Of a stretch of DNA of 64,000 nucleotides, positions 9,138-18,216 are shown piece by piece. Position numbers and translations under genes: made by a program. The notes under the pieces are model-generated. The model had not been told where the DNA came from, ran no database searches, and worked only from the letters and a program-made list of their open reading frames with translations. How positions within the stretch are numbered: the stretch's first letter is position 1; each line of letters begins with the position of its first letter. This stretch comes from Metabacillus sp. FJAT-52054 (lineage in GTDB: Bacteria; Bacillota; Bacilli; Bacillales; Bacillaceae): assembly GCF_037201815.1 (NCBI RefSeq), contig NZ_CP147407.1, positions 806,001-870,000 of the forward strand. The letters run 5' to 3'.

Positions 9138-10883
9138 ATGGGTTCAATTAGGCGTTATATGGAATTTGTTAAACCTTATAAATGGCAAATTACCGGAACG
9201 ATTGCAATCGGAATTGTGAAATTTGCAATTCCACTTCTTATACCGCTTTTGATTAAATATGTGGTGGATGATATTGTTGGCGGTCCTGGCACGGCTGATG
9301 AAAAGACGCAGCATCTATTTACGATTTTGGGTGCTATGTTTGCCGTGTTTGTTGTCATGAGGCCGCCGGTTGAGTATTATCGGCAATACTTGGCACAGCT
9401 TGCATCAAACAAGATTCTTTATGATATTCGGGATCACCTGTTTACTCATCTTCAAAAGCTTAGTCTACGGTATTACGCAAATACCCGAGGCGGAGAGATT
9501 ATTTCGCGGGTAATAAATGATGTCGAGCAGACGAAAAATTTTGTTATGACGGGGTTGATGAATGTCTGGCTGGATATTGTCACCATTTTGATTGCTATCG
9601 CCATCATGATGACAATGGACGTACCTCTTACGCTCATTTCCATCGTTCTTTTCCCTCTATACGGTATCTCGGTAAAGTATTTCTATGGAAAACTTCGCAC
9701 CCTGACGAAGGTACGGTCACAGGCGCTTGCAGAAGTACAGGGCCATTTGCACGAACGTGTTCAGGGGATGCCGGTGATCCGAAGCTTTGCGATTGAGGAT
9801 TATGAGCAGCGTCAGTTTGCGTCTGAAAACCAGAATTTCCTTCAGAAAGCGATCGACCATACGAGCTGGAATGCGAAAACCTTTGCCGTCGTTAATACAA
9901 TAACGGATGCTGCTCCGCTCATTGTTATCGCTTATGCAGGGTATCAGGTTATCCATGGAAATTTAACGGTAGGAACGATGGTCGCGTTTATTGCTTATAT
10001 TGAGCGTTTGTATGGTCCGTTGAGACGTCTGATTAATTCCTCTACACTGATTACTCAGGCATTTGCTTCAATGGACCGTGTATTCGAGTTTATGGATGAA
10101 CCGTATGACATTGTTGACAAGCCGGATGCAGTCAAAGCGGATCGTGTGAATGGACAGCTCAAATTCGAGAATGTCACGTTTCAATATGAAGACGATGATG
10201 CGAAGGTTCTCGACGATGTAACACTTGAGGCGAATAAAGGAGAAACCATTGCTCTCGTAGGAATGAGCGGAGGCGGAAAATCAACGCTCGTCAGCCTTAT
10301 TCCAAGGTTTTACGATGTTACCGGCGGCAGGATCACCCTTGACGGGATCGACATTCGGGACTATGAAGCAACCAGTCTTCGCCATCAAATAGGGATGGTG
10401 CTGCAGGATACATTCTTATTTTCGCACTCTGTAAAAGAAAACATCCTTGTAGGGAAACCGGATGCGACGGATGAAGAAGTAATTGAGGCCGCAAAAGCCG
10501 CAAATGCACATGACTTTATCATAAAGCTTCCAAACGGCTATGATACAAAGGTCGGAGAGCGAGGGGTCAAGCTTTCCGGGGGACAAAAGCAAAGAGTGTC
10601 AATTGCCCGGGTGTTCCTGAAAAACCCTCCAATCCTTGTAATGGACGAAGCAACCAGCGCCCTCGATCTTGAAAGTGAACATCTCATTCAGGAAGCGCTC
10701 GAAAAGCTATCCAAGGATCGAACCACCTTTATAGTCGCCCACCGTCTTTCAACCATTACCCATGCAGGCCAGATTATCCTCATGGATCATGGGGAAATCG
10801 CGGAAAAAGGAACACACAAGGAACTGATGGCGAAAAAAGGTCTGTACCACAACCTGTTTCAGATTCAGCAATTAAACTTGTAG
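9138..10883 (+). CDS. ygaD: ABC exporter, fused permease-ATPase (YgaD)
   Basis: 581 residues: six membrane segments in about residues 15-310, then a nucleotide-binding domain with Walker [10 protein letters not shown] (about 375-383), signature LSGGQ (about 479-483) and Walker [13 protein letters not shown] (about 496-507). Half-transporters of this layout (Sav1866/BmrA type) work as homodimers and export hydrophobic compounds or lipids. The place after ygaC matches B. subtilis ygaD. GGGGG lies 8 bases before ATG 9138. It ends at a perfect palindromic terminator. Confidence 0.93.
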   Translation: MGSIRRYMEFVKPYKWQITGTIAIGIVKFAIPLLIPLLIKYVVDDIVGGPGTADEKTQHLFTILGAMFAVFVVMRPPVEYYRQYLAQLASNKILYDIRDHLFTHLQKLSLRYYANTRGGEIISRVINDVEQTKNFVMTGLMNVWLDIVTILIAIAIMMTMDVPLTLISIVLFPLYGISVKYFYGKLRTLTKVRSQALAEVQGHLHERVQGMPVIRSFAIEDYEQRQFASENQNFLQKAIDHTSWNAKTFAVVNTITDAAPLIVIAYAGYQVIHGNLTVGTMVAFIAYIERLYGPLRRLINSSTLITQAFASMDRVFEFMDEPYDIVDKPDAVKADRVNGQLKFENVTFQYEDDDAKVLDDVTLEANKGETIALVGMSGGGKSTLVSLIPRFYDVTGGRITLDGIDIRDYEATSLRHQIGMVLQDTFLFSHSVKENILVGKPDATDEEVIEAAKAANAHDFIIKLPNGYDTKVGERGVKLSGGQKQRVSIARVFLKNPPILVMDEATSALDLESEHLIQEALEKLSKDRTTFIVAHRLSTITHAGQIILMDHGEIAEKGTHKELMAKKGLYHNLFQIQQLNL

Positions 10884-10884
10884 A

Positions 10885-10910
10885 AGCCCTCCAGCTGGAG
10901 GGCTTTTTGT
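10885..10910 (+). terminator. intrinsic terminator after ygaD
   Basis: The 20-bp perfect palindrome AGCCCTCCAGCTGGAGGGCT is followed by TTTTTGT and begins 2 bp after the ygaD stop codon. Confidence 0.9.
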
Positions 10911-11076
10911 CATAATAAAAAGCCTGTCTTCATAACAATGTAGTACCTTCTGGCTAATTTAAATGAAAAATTTTTACAGCAAAAAAAATTATATTGATTC
11001 GTTGGGAATTGCCTATGAATAAGCCATTTCTATAATAAAAATACAATAGAATAAAAAATGTTATTTTTTCTGAATA

Positions 11077-11105
11077 TTTACACTAGTGTAAAAGTTTGAT
11101 ATATT
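11077..11105 (+). promoter_or_regulatory. promoter overlapped by a 16-bp perfect palindrome
   Basis: TTTACA (11077-11082) and TATATT (11100-11105) with a 17-bp spacer form a good sigma-A promoter. The -35 box is the first arm of the perfect palindrome TTTACACTAGTGTAAA (11077-11092), which looks like an operator. The nearest downstream genes are the oligopeptide transporter genes about 770 bp away; there is no convincing gene in between. Confidence 0.6.
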
Positions 11106-11319
11106 ATTGAAATATAAAACTTCTTAGTTTCCGCTCTACTCAAAATCATCTTGGTCCTCCCGCATAATCTACATAATTTAAGTAAAATCTTACCGCAAAT
11201 TGGCTCAAATAAGAGCCCCAACCAGAATGAAAGACACCCGTGCAACAGTGAATATTTTCTGAAAGAAAAATTGAAGGATCAGTCATTAAGTTTGGCTGAG
11301 AACCCCGGAAAACGACTGA

Positions 11320-11765
11320 AAAGAAACGTACTCAGCCGGAAAGAGAATCGTAACGGCTGGAAAGAAAATCGTAACGGCTGGAAAGTGCATAGTATCGGCT
11401 GGAAAAAGAAATTCGGCTAGAAAACTGGGCCAATCGGCAGGAAAAGCACGGTAAGCAGCCGGAAAAAGGACCGAACCGGCTGGAAAGCGCTCATTATCGG
11501 CCGGAAAACGAAGTTTGGCTGGAAAGCCCGTCCAATCGGCAGGAAAAGCACGGTAAGCAGTCGGAAAAAGGACCGAACCGGCAGGAAAAGCGCCGCATCC
11601 GGCCGGAAAACGAAGTTTGGCTGGAAAACTGGGCCAATCGGCAGGAAAAGCACGGTAAGCAGCCGGAAAAAGGACCGAACCGGCTGGAAAGCGCCCATTA
11701 TCGGCCGAAAAACGAAGTTTGGCTGGAAAGCCCGGCCAATCGGCTCGAAAAGCATCGCATCTCCG
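11320..11765. repeat. intergenic tandem repeat, about 20-bp units in a 102-bp higher-order period
   Basis: Units are of the form CGGC(A/T/C)GGAAA plus about 10 variable bases. The anchor CCAATCGGC recurs at 11430, 11532, 11634 and 11736, exactly 102 bp apart; each 102-bp block holds five units of 18-21 bp. Because 102 is a multiple of three, the minus strand reads as an open frame of Phe-Pro-Ala repeats, but it has no usable ribosome binding site. The gap 10911-11878 holds only this tract, the promoter at 11077 and AT-rich DNA. Confidence 0.9.
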
Positions 11766-11878
11766 GTGCACCTATTATAGGTCGAATCGAAATCCCAGGC
11801 GAACTGCTCAAACAGCGATCCGCCTGTCCAGCAAAAAAATAAAAAAATAGAGTGTACCGCATAAAGGGGGCAAGACCT

Positions 11879-12880
11879 TTGGAAAATGAGACGGTTTTAA
11901 AAGTCAGGAATCTTTCCGTCGGCTTCAAAAGAGATGCTTCTGTGACGGATGTGGTGAAGTCTGTTGATTTGACCTTGAAGAAGGGTGAAATCCTCGGGAT
12001 TGTCGGCGAGTCAGGCTGCGGAAAAAGTGTGACGTCCATGGCGCTGATGGGTCTTTTGCCGAATACTTCTCTGGTTAGAGGCGAGATTCTTTATAAGGAT
12101 AAGGATCTTCTTAAACAAAGTGAAGTTAGTTTAAGAAAGATCAGAGGCAATGAAATCGCGATGATTTTTCAGGAGCCGATGACGTCGCTGAACCCGCTTC
12201 TCAAAATCGGGGAACAGCTGACGGAAGCATGCCGGGTTCATACAAAGTGTTCAAAAAAGGAAGCGAGGGAGCAGGTGGTTAAAATGCTTGGGCTTGTCGG
12301 TATGCCGAGGCCTGAATCCCTTCTCGGGGAATATCCGCATCAGCTGTCTGGCGGGATGCGCCAGCGTGTCATGATTGCGATGGCGATGATCTGCAATCCG
12401 GGTGTATTGATTGCGGACGAGCCGACAACAGCGCTTGATGTAACCATTCAGTCTCAGATCCTGGCGCTTATGAAGGATTTGAATAAGAAGCTGAATACAT
12501 CGATTTTGCTTATTACCCATGATCTTGGTGTAGTTGCTCAGGTGTGCGACAGGGTCGCTGTGATGTATGCAGGGCAAATTGCTGAGGAGGGGGATGTTGA
12601 ATCCATTTTTTCTTCTCCAAAGCACCCGTATACGAGGGGGCTGCTGCAGTCCGTTCCCGATATCCGTACAAAGAAAGAAAAGCTTTTTTCCATAAAAGGC
12701 CAGGTTCCGAAGCCAGGCAGTATCCAGAGAGGATGCGCGTATGCCAACCGGTGTGAATTCGTTCAGCCGCTGTGCCAGGAGGAGGGGCCGGATTTGACTG
12801 TAAGCGGCGGCCAGAAGGTTCGATGCTGGCTGTATAAAGAGGAGGGTGCCCTGATTGAGTCAGCCATTGCTAGAGATTGA
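11879..12880 (+). CDS. oligopeptide/dipeptide ABC transporter ATPase (OppD/AppD type)
   Basis: 333 residues. Walker A GESGCGKS spans residues 43-50, the signature LSGGMRQR is near 156, Walker [13 protein letters not shown] is near 176-187, and the C-terminal oligopeptide extension carries the cysteines of GCAYANRC and PLCQEE. It powers peptide (or related solute) uptake as a heterodimer with the next gene. TTG 11879 follows AAAGGGGG by 8 bases; GTG 11852 is in frame but lies before the ribosome binding site. It overlaps the next gene by 26 bp, so translation is probably coupled. Confidence 0.88.
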   Translation: MENETVLKVRNLSVGFKRDASVTDVVKSVDLTLKKGEILGIVGESGCGKSVTSMALMGLLPNTSLVRGEILYKDKDLLKQSEVSLRKIRGNEIAMIFQEPMTSLNPLLKIGEQLTEACRVHTKCSKKEAREQVVKMLGLVGMPRPESLLGEYPHQLSGGMRQRVMIAMAMICNPGVLIADEPTTALDVTIQSQILALMKDLNKKLNTSILLITHDLGVVAQVCDRVAVMYAGQIAEEGDVESIFSSPKHPYTRGLLQSVPDIRTKKEKLFSIKGQVPKPGSIQRGCAYANRCEFVQPLCQEEGPDLTVSGGQKVRCWLYKEEGALIESAIARD

Positions 12881-13823
12881 AGACTTAAGAAAAGTATATA
12901 CAAGCCACAAGGGGCTCCTTGGCAGGAATAAAACAGAGGTCACGGCTGTGGATGGAATCAGGCTTCAGCTGAATGCCGGGGAAACGCTTGGAATTGTCGG
13001 GGAGTCGGGGTGCGGGAAATCTACCCTCGGCCGCCTGATTGCAAGACTTACGGATGCGACATCCGGTTCGGTCCGGTTTAATGGAGAATCACTATTTGAC
13101 CTGAACAAAAAGGATATGAAAACAGTCCGGCGCGAGATGCAAATGGTGTTTCAGGATCCGTATGCTTCCTTGAATCCGAGGCAGCAGGTCCAATCCATAT
13201 TGGAGGAGCCGCTCATTGTTCACAAAATGGGATCTAAGAAAGAACGGACAGAGAGGGTTGCGGACATCATGCGAATCGCGGGCTTTGATCCGGATCTTGG
13301 CAAAAGATATCCCCATCAGTTCAGTGGCGGCCAGAGACAGCGGATCGGGATTGCAAGGGCGCTGATGACGAATCCAAAGCTCATTATTGCCGATGAACCT
13401 GTATCCGCATTGGATGTTTCCATTCAGGCACAGATTCTGAATCTGCTGAAGGAGCTGCAGGGAACTTTTTCTCTGACTTATCTATTTATCTCTCATGATC
13501 TGGGGGTTGTCAGGCATATTAGTGACCGCGTAGCCGTTATGTATCTTGGCAGATTGGCAGAGCTGTCTGACAGTGAATCTCTTTATCGGAATCCTCTTCA
13601 TCCGTATACGGAGGCATTGCTGTCAAGTGTTCCGATTGCTGAGCCTTCCGGGAGAAAAGAGCCGATTGTCATCAAAGGGGACATGCCAAATCCGGCTGAT
13701 CCGCCTAAAGGATGCGCCTTCCATACGAGGTGCCCGAAGGTAAAGGATATTTGCAAGGAAGTGAAGCCGGAGCTTTATTCGGTGGAGGATGGTCGTTTCG
13801 TTGCCTGCCATTTATATGGCTGA
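12855..13823 (+). CDS. oligopeptide/dipeptide ABC transporter ATPase (OppF/AppF type)
   Basis: 322 residues. Walker [10 protein letters not shown] is at residues 49-57, followed by FSGGQRQR and IIADEPVSALD and a C-terminal cysteine-bearing tail (GCAFHTRCPKVKDIC). It is the second ATPase of the importer. TTG 12855 is used, with GGAGGGTG 6 bases upstream, inside the end of the preceding gene. The order ATPase-ATPase-binding protein-permease-permease is that of the B. subtilis app operon, but the substrate cannot be assigned from sequence. Confidence 0.9.
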   Translation: MSQPLLEIEDLRKVYTSHKGLLGRNKTEVTAVDGIRLQLNAGETLGIVGESGCGKSTLGRLIARLTDATSGSVRFNGESLFDLNKKDMKTVRREMQMVFQDPYASLNPRQQVQSILEEPLIVHKMGSKKERTERVADIMRIAGFDPDLGKRYPHQFSGGQRQRIGIARALMTNPKLIIADEPVSALDVSIQAQILNLLKELQGTFSLTYLFISHDLGVVRHISDRVAVMYLGRLAELSDSESLYRNPLHPYTEALLSSVPIAEPSGRKEPIVIKGDMPNPADPPKGCAFHTRCPKVKDICKEVKPELYSVEDGRFVACHLYG

Positions 13824-13871
13824 GCATCGTGAATGATAGATGATGGTGATAAATTAGGGGGGAAACAGACA

Positions 13872-15485
13872 ATGAGAAAAAAGTGGTCCATGCTTGGCTT
13901 GATTTTTGTCCTCATTCTTTCACTTGCTTTATCCGCGTGCAGCAACAAATCAGCGGGAGGGAAAGACGGAGATGAAAAGGCGGGAGAGAAATCGAACGCG
14001 AAGGATACGCTTATTTATGGAAGGGGCGGAGATTCTACTTCTCTTGACCCGATAACCACAACTGAGGGCGAGGCATTTAAAGTTACGGAAAATATTTATG
14101 AAAGTCTTTTAAGCTATGGAGATGAGGACACAACGGTTCAGCCTGGTTTAGCCGAGAAATGGGAAGCGTCAGATGACGGTCTCACTTACACGTTCCATCT
14201 TCGCGAGGGAGTCAAATTCCATGACGGAACAGACTTCAATGCTGAAGCAGTAGTGATAAACTTCGATCGCTGGATGAACGGAGATGCGGAAAAATTCCCG
14301 TATTACACGATGTTCGGAGGCTTTAAAAAGGATGAAGGCCATGTCATTAAAGAAATTAAAGCCGCCGATGAGAAAACGGTTGTTTTCACACTGAAGCGTC
14401 CGCAGGCACCATTCCTTAAAAATATTGCGATGTCACCGTTTGGAATTGCAAGTCCGGCCGCTATTGAAAAATACGGCGACGACTTGAGAGCAAATCCAGT
14501 AGGAACAGGACCTTTCAAATTTGTGGAATGGAAAGCAAATGACCGCATCGTATTAGAGAAAAATGAGGACTACTGGATGAAAGGGTATCCGAAGCTGAAA
14601 CAGGTAATCTTTAAAACGATTCCTGAAAATTCAGCACGCCTTAACGCCCTTCAAACAGGAGAAATCGATTTGATGGACGGTTTGAATCCATCTGACCTTT
14701 CTAAGGTAGAGGGTGATAAAAATCTTCAGCTGTTCAAGCGTCCTTCTATGAACGTTGGATATGTTGGATTAACCGTAACAAGAAAGCCGCTTGATAACAA
14801 GCTTGTCAGACAGGCGCTTAACCATGCTGTTGATAAGAAAGCCATCATCGACTCCTTCTACGGAGGATTTGCAGAGCCGGCTAAAAACCCGATGCCTCCT
14901 TCCCTTGAAGGCTATGATGATTCTGTTGAAGAATATCCGTACGATCTTGAAAAAGCAAAAGCTCTTCTAAAAGAAGCCGGTTTCCCGGATGGATTTGAAA
15001 TGGAGCTATGGGCTATGCCAGTTGCGCGTCCTTACATGCCTGAAGGAATGAAGGTCGCGGAAGTTCTGCAGGCAAGCTTTGAAAAAATTGGTGTTAAAGC
15101 GAAAATTGTAACCTATGAGTGGGCAACGTATCTGGAAAAAGCGAGCAAGGGAGAAGCGGATTCCTTCCTTCTTGGCTGGACCGGTGACAATGGAGATCCC
15201 GACAACTTTATCTATACGCTTTTGGATAAAGACAGCATTGGCGGAAACAATTACACCTACTTCAGCAACCCTGAAATGCATGACATTCTGATTGAAGCTC
15301 AAACGGTAACGGATCAAGCGAAACGGAATGAGCTGTATAAAAAAGCGCAGGCCATTGTGCATGATGAAGCACCTTGGATTCCGCTCGTTCACTCCACTCC
15401 GATGATGGCGGGAATGTCTGACATTGCAAACTTTATTCCGCATCCAACCGGAACGGATCTGTTCACGAAAGTCGAATTTAAGTAA
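13872..15485 (+). CDS. peptide ABC transporter substrate-binding lipoprotein
   Basis: 537 residues of the SBP_bac_5 family. The N-terminus MRKKWSMLGLIFVLILSLAL is a lipoprotein signal peptide ending in the lipobox LSAC, so C23 would be lipidated and the protein anchored outside the membrane. Conserved segments include SLDPITTTEGEA, LTYTFHLREGVKFHDG, NPVGTGPFKFVEW and the C-terminal WIPLVH. ATG 13872 follows AGGGGGGA by 8 bases; an in-frame ATG at 13833 would spoil the signal peptide. A stem-loop separates it from the permeases. Confidence 0.93.
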   Translation: MRKKWSMLGLIFVLILSLALSACSNKSAGGKDGDEKAGEKSNAKDTLIYGRGGDSTSLDPITTTEGEAFKVTENIYESLLSYGDEDTTVQPGLAEKWEASDDGLTYTFHLREGVKFHDGTDFNAEAVVINFDRWMNGDAEKFPYYTMFGGFKKDEGHVIKEIKAADEKTVVFTLKRPQAPFLKNIAMSPFGIASPAAIEKYGDDLRANPVGTGPFKFVEWKANDRIVLEKNEDYWMKGYPKLKQVIFKTIPENSARLNALQTGEIDLMDGLNPSDLSKVEGDKNLQLFKRPSMNVGYVGLTVTRKPLDNKLVRQALNHAVDKKAIIDSFYGGFAEPAKNPMPPSLEGYDDSVEEYPYDLEKAKALLKEAGFPDGFEMELWAMPVARPYMPEGMKVAEVLQASFEKIGVKAKIVTYEWATYLEKASKGEADSFLLGWTGDNGDPDNFIYTLLDKDSIGGNNYTYFSNPEMHDILIEAQTVTDQAKRNELYKKAQAIVHDEAPWIPLVHSTPMMAGMSDIANFIPHPTGTDLFTKVEFK

Positions 15486-15490
15486 GAAGG

Positions 15491-15520
15491 AAAAGGGAGG
15501 GGTCCAGGCTCCTCCCTTTT
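15491..15520 (+). terminator. intercistronic stem-loop between binding protein and permease genes
   Basis: AAAAGGGAGG and CCTCCCTTTT form a perfect 10-bp stem with a 10-nt loop ending in T residues, directly after the binding-protein stop codon and just ahead of the permease ribosome binding site. Such a weak terminator or RNA stabiliser typically keeps binding-protein mRNA in excess. Confidence 0.7.
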
Positions 15521-15543
15521 AAAATTTGAAAGGAGATGCGGCG

Positions 15544-16545
15544 ATGCTATCTTATACGATCAGACGCATTGGTATGCTTGTGCCGGTTCTGCTCGGCATG
15601 ACAATCGTTGTATTTGCAATCATCCGTGCCATTCCGGGCGACCCTGCCCAGGTCATCCTAGGTCAGAGGGCTACGCCGGAAGCGATCCAGCAGCTGACCG
15701 CCAAGCTCGGACTGGACCAGCCTATTTATGTACAATATGGTTCTTATTTAATGGATCTCATCACTGGAAATCTCGGTGAATCCATTCGGACTGGCGAGCA
15801 GATCAGCAAGGAAATGATTCCGTATCTTGCTGCCACCGCCGAGCTGACGATTTTTGCCATGGCCATCGCAATTATTGTAGGGGTTAACGCCGGAATTATC
15901 AGTGCATGGTTCCAGCGCTCATGGTTTGATTACGGCGCGATGATTATCGCACTCATTGGAATTTCGATGCCGATTTTCTGGCTTGGCCTGATGGGACAGT
16001 GGTTCTTTTCCATCCAACTGGACTGGCTGCCAACGACTGGCCGCGAAGAAATCCGGAATCCTGTTGACGCTGTGACCAACCTATACTTAATTGATACGCT
16101 TATTAATGGGCGGTTTGATCAATTTGGAGAGGTATTCAAGCATCTTATTCTCCCAGGAACTGCACTTGCCACAATACCAATGGCGATTATCGCGCGAATT
16201 ACCCGTTCAAGTATGATTGAAGTATTGAACGCTGATTACATAAGGACTGCAAGGGCGAAGGGGCTTAGGATGAGCTGGGTCGTATACCGCCATGCTTTGA
16301 AAAATGCCGTCATCCCAATTTTGACAGTCATCGGTCTTCAGACGGGCTTGCTTTTGGGAGGCGCGATTCTTACGGAAACGATTTTCGGCTGGCCTGGACT
16401 TGGACGTTATATCGTGGAAGCCATCAGCTACCGTGATTATCCAGTCATTCAGTCCGGAATCTTAATGATTGCTCTTCTTTTTGTCCTTGTCAATCTTATT
16501 GTAGATCTGCTTTATGCGGCCATTGATCCGCGCATAAAATATTAA
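15544..16545 (+). CDS. peptide ABC transporter permease (OppB/AppB type)
   Basis: 333 residues with six predicted membrane segments and the permease loop EVLNADYIRTARAKGL(R), which contacts the ATPases. The N-terminal MLSYTIRRIGMLVPVLLGMTIVVFAIIRAIPGDPA is characteristic of the DppB/OppB family. ATG 15544 has AGGAG 8 bases upstream; ATG 15526 is in frame but lies before it. It is fourth in the operon. Confidence 0.93.
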   Translation: MLSYTIRRIGMLVPVLLGMTIVVFAIIRAIPGDPAQVILGQRATPEAIQQLTAKLGLDQPIYVQYGSYLMDLITGNLGESIRTGEQISKEMIPYLAATAELTIFAMAIAIIVGVNAGIISAWFQRSWFDYGAMIIALIGISMPIFWLGLMGQWFFSIQLDWLPTTGREEIRNPVDAVTNLYLIDTLINGRFDQFGEVFKHLILPGTALATIPMAIIARITRSSMIEVLNADYIRTARAKGLRMSWVVYRHALKNAVIPILTVIGLQTGLLLGGAILTETIFGWPGLGRYIVEAISYRDYPVIQSGILMIALLFVLVNLIVDLLYAAIDPRIKY

Positions 16546-16558
16546 GGGGGGAACGACT

Positions 16559-17449
16559 ATGGGAGAACCGCAGCTGCCGCAATCCATCCAATATGCTGAA
16601 GAAAAACCACTAACCCCTTTTCAGGAAGGGCTCCGCTCCTTTATGAAAAATAAAATAGCAGTAGCGGGAACAGCTATTGTCCTATTCTTTATCATTGTTG
16701 CCATTTTATCGCCGCTAATTGCCCCCTTTGGAATTAACGAGCAGGACTTAACAAAACGTCTGCTGCCGCCATCATCCGAGCACTGGCTTGGAACAGATGA
16801 CTTTGGCCGGGATATTTTTTCAAGAGTTGTTCACGGGGCAAAAATTTCATTGTTTGTCGGCTTCTTTTCTGTACTGGGATCGGTTATTATTGGCTGTTTG
16901 CTCGGGATAATCGCCGGCTATTACGGTAAATGGGCAGACACCATAATTTCACGTTTTTTTGATATCATGCTTGCTTTTCCAAGTATCCTGCTTGCCATTG
17001 CCATCATTTCTATTCTGGGGCCATCCCTTCAAAATGCGTTAATTGCGATTGCTGTCATTAACATTCCGAACTTTGGACGGCTGCTGAGGGCAAAGGTGCT
17101 CAGTGTGAAGCAGGAGGATTATATTATGGCCGCGAAGTCGATTGGCATGAAGGATGCCCGAATTCTCTTCAAGCATGTGCTGCCGAACAGCTTTTCTCCG
17201 ATTATCGTTCAGGCAAGCCTTGCCATCGCAACAGCGATCATTGAAGCTGCTGCCCTTGGATTCCTTGGACTCGGCGCACAGGCACCAAGTCCGGAGTGGG
17301 GGAAAATGCTTTCGGATTCAAAGCAGTACCTGATTCAGGCACCGTGGACAATGATCTTTCCCGGACTTGCCATCATGCTGACAGTTTTAGGCTTCAACCT
17401 AATGGGGGATGGGCTTAGAGATGCGCTTGATCCTAAATCAAAGCATTGA
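16559..17449 (+). CDS. peptide ABC transporter permease (OppC/AppC type)
   Basis: 296 residues with an N-terminal cytoplasmic stretch, six membrane segments, the sequence HWLGTDDFGRDIFSRVVHGAKISL typical of DppC/OppC, and the ATPase-contact loop KQEDYIMAAKSIGMKDARI. AAGGGGGG precedes ATG 16559, 13 bp after the partner permease. It is the last gene of the operon, followed by a terminator. Confidence 0.93.
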   Translation: MGEPQLPQSIQYAEEKPLTPFQEGLRSFMKNKIAVAGTAIVLFFIIVAILSPLIAPFGINEQDLTKRLLPPSSEHWLGTDDFGRDIFSRVVHGAKISLFVGFFSVLGSVIIGCLLGIIAGYYGKWADTIISRFFDIMLAFPSILLAIAIISILGPSLQNALIAIAVINIPNFGRLLRAKVLSVKQEDYIMAAKSIGMKDARILFKHVLPNSFSPIIVQASLAIATAIIEAAALGFLGLGAQAPSPEWGKMLSDSKQYLIQAPWTMIFPGLAIMLTVLGFNLMGDGLRDALDPKSKH

Positions 17450-17470
17450 AAAGGTTAAAATAAGCTCCTT

Positions 17471-17520
17471 AAAACACCTTCGAAATGGTTGCATTGCTGC
17501 CGTTTTGAAGGTGTTTTTAT
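17471..17520 (+). terminator. intrinsic terminator of the peptide-transporter operon
   Basis: AAAACACCTTC (17471-17481) pairs perfectly with GAAGGTGTTTT (17507-17517) and T residues follow. Confidence 0.8.
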
Positions 17521-17589
17521 GTTTTTATCGTAATTTGGGGTTATATGTTAAAGTATTATTTGAGAGTAAAAGTGAAAGGGTAGAAGAAA

Positions 17590-17994
17590 ATGAATATTGA
17601 ACGACAATTATATCAATCAGCTATAGATTTAATAGAAAAAAGATATCCTACCGGGTGGGGCGGAGCTGCAGCGATGTATACAGAAAACGGTCAAATTTTA
17701 ACAAGTGTTGCCCCAGAAGTGATCAATGCATCAACTGAATTATGTATGGAAACAGGTGCAATTCTTGAAGCCCATAAACTGAATACAAAGGTAACACATA
17801 CTATTTGCGTTGTAAGAGAGGATGAAAAATCGGAATTTACTGTTTTAACTCCTTGTGGCGTATGCCAAGAACGGCTTTTTTACTGGGGAGAAAATGTACA
17901 AGCTGCTGTAACAAACACAAATGGTATATTGGAGTACAAAACTTTAAAGGAGATACAGCCGTATCATTGGCATAAAGCCTATGAAAACAATTGA
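17590..17994 (+). CDS. cytidine deaminase-like protein (blasticidin-S deaminase type)
   Basis: 134 residues. The zinc signature is C52-M-E54 and PC89-GV-C92, that is CxE...PCxxC with Cys instead of His as first ligand, as in tetrameric cytidine deaminases and blasticidin-S deaminase. The glutamate would be the proton shuttle. No dedicated Cdd N-terminal motif is obvious, so the substrate (cytidine, a related nucleoside or an antibiotic) is uncertain. Codon use is more AT-rich than the transporter genes. GAAAGGG lies 8 bases before ATG 17590. Confidence 0.75.
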   Translation: MNIERQLYQSAIDLIEKRYPTGWGGAAAMYTENGQILTSVAPEVINASTELCMETGAILEAHKLNTKVTHTICVVREDEKSEFTVLTPCGVCQERLFYWGENVQAAVTNTNGILEYKTLKEIQPYHWHKAYENN

Positions 17995-18046
17995 ACTATT
18001 AAATTAGCACGGCTTTTGATATAAGCTGTGTTAAAGCCTGATGTTC

Positions 18047-18112
18047 TAACACCTGTTGATTGAAGCGAGGTCTGTAGCGGAAATCAACAGCCAAATTTCA
18101 CAGTGCCTTTTA
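18047..18112. repeat. internally deleted copy of a palindromic Bacillaceae-type repeat
   Basis: The ends TAACACCTGTTGATTG and GCGGAAATCAACAGCCAAA match those of the full element at 47225-47385, but about 95 bp of the middle is missing. The arms CTGTTGATT/AATCAACAG let it fold as one hairpin. Confidence 0.8.
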
Positions 18113-18133
18113 AAAAATAGTTTTAACACGAAG

Positions 18134-18167
18134 AAAAAACGCCTGGAAAAATCTCCAGGCGTTTTTT
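18134..18167. terminator. bidirectional terminator between the deaminase gene and ygaE
   Basis: AAAAAACGCCTGGA and TCCAGGCGTTTTTT form a perfect 14-bp stem with a 6-nt loop, able to work on both strands. Confidence 0.88.
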
Positions 18168-18216
18168 AGGTGCTTAATTTACAGGCTATTTCAAATGCTT
18201 AATATTTTGGCCATCC

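Noticed and set aside
11151..11420. 89-codon plus-strand frame with NRNGWK repeats
   Set aside because: It has no ribosome binding site, starts at a TTG in AT-rich DNA and ends inside the repeat tract.
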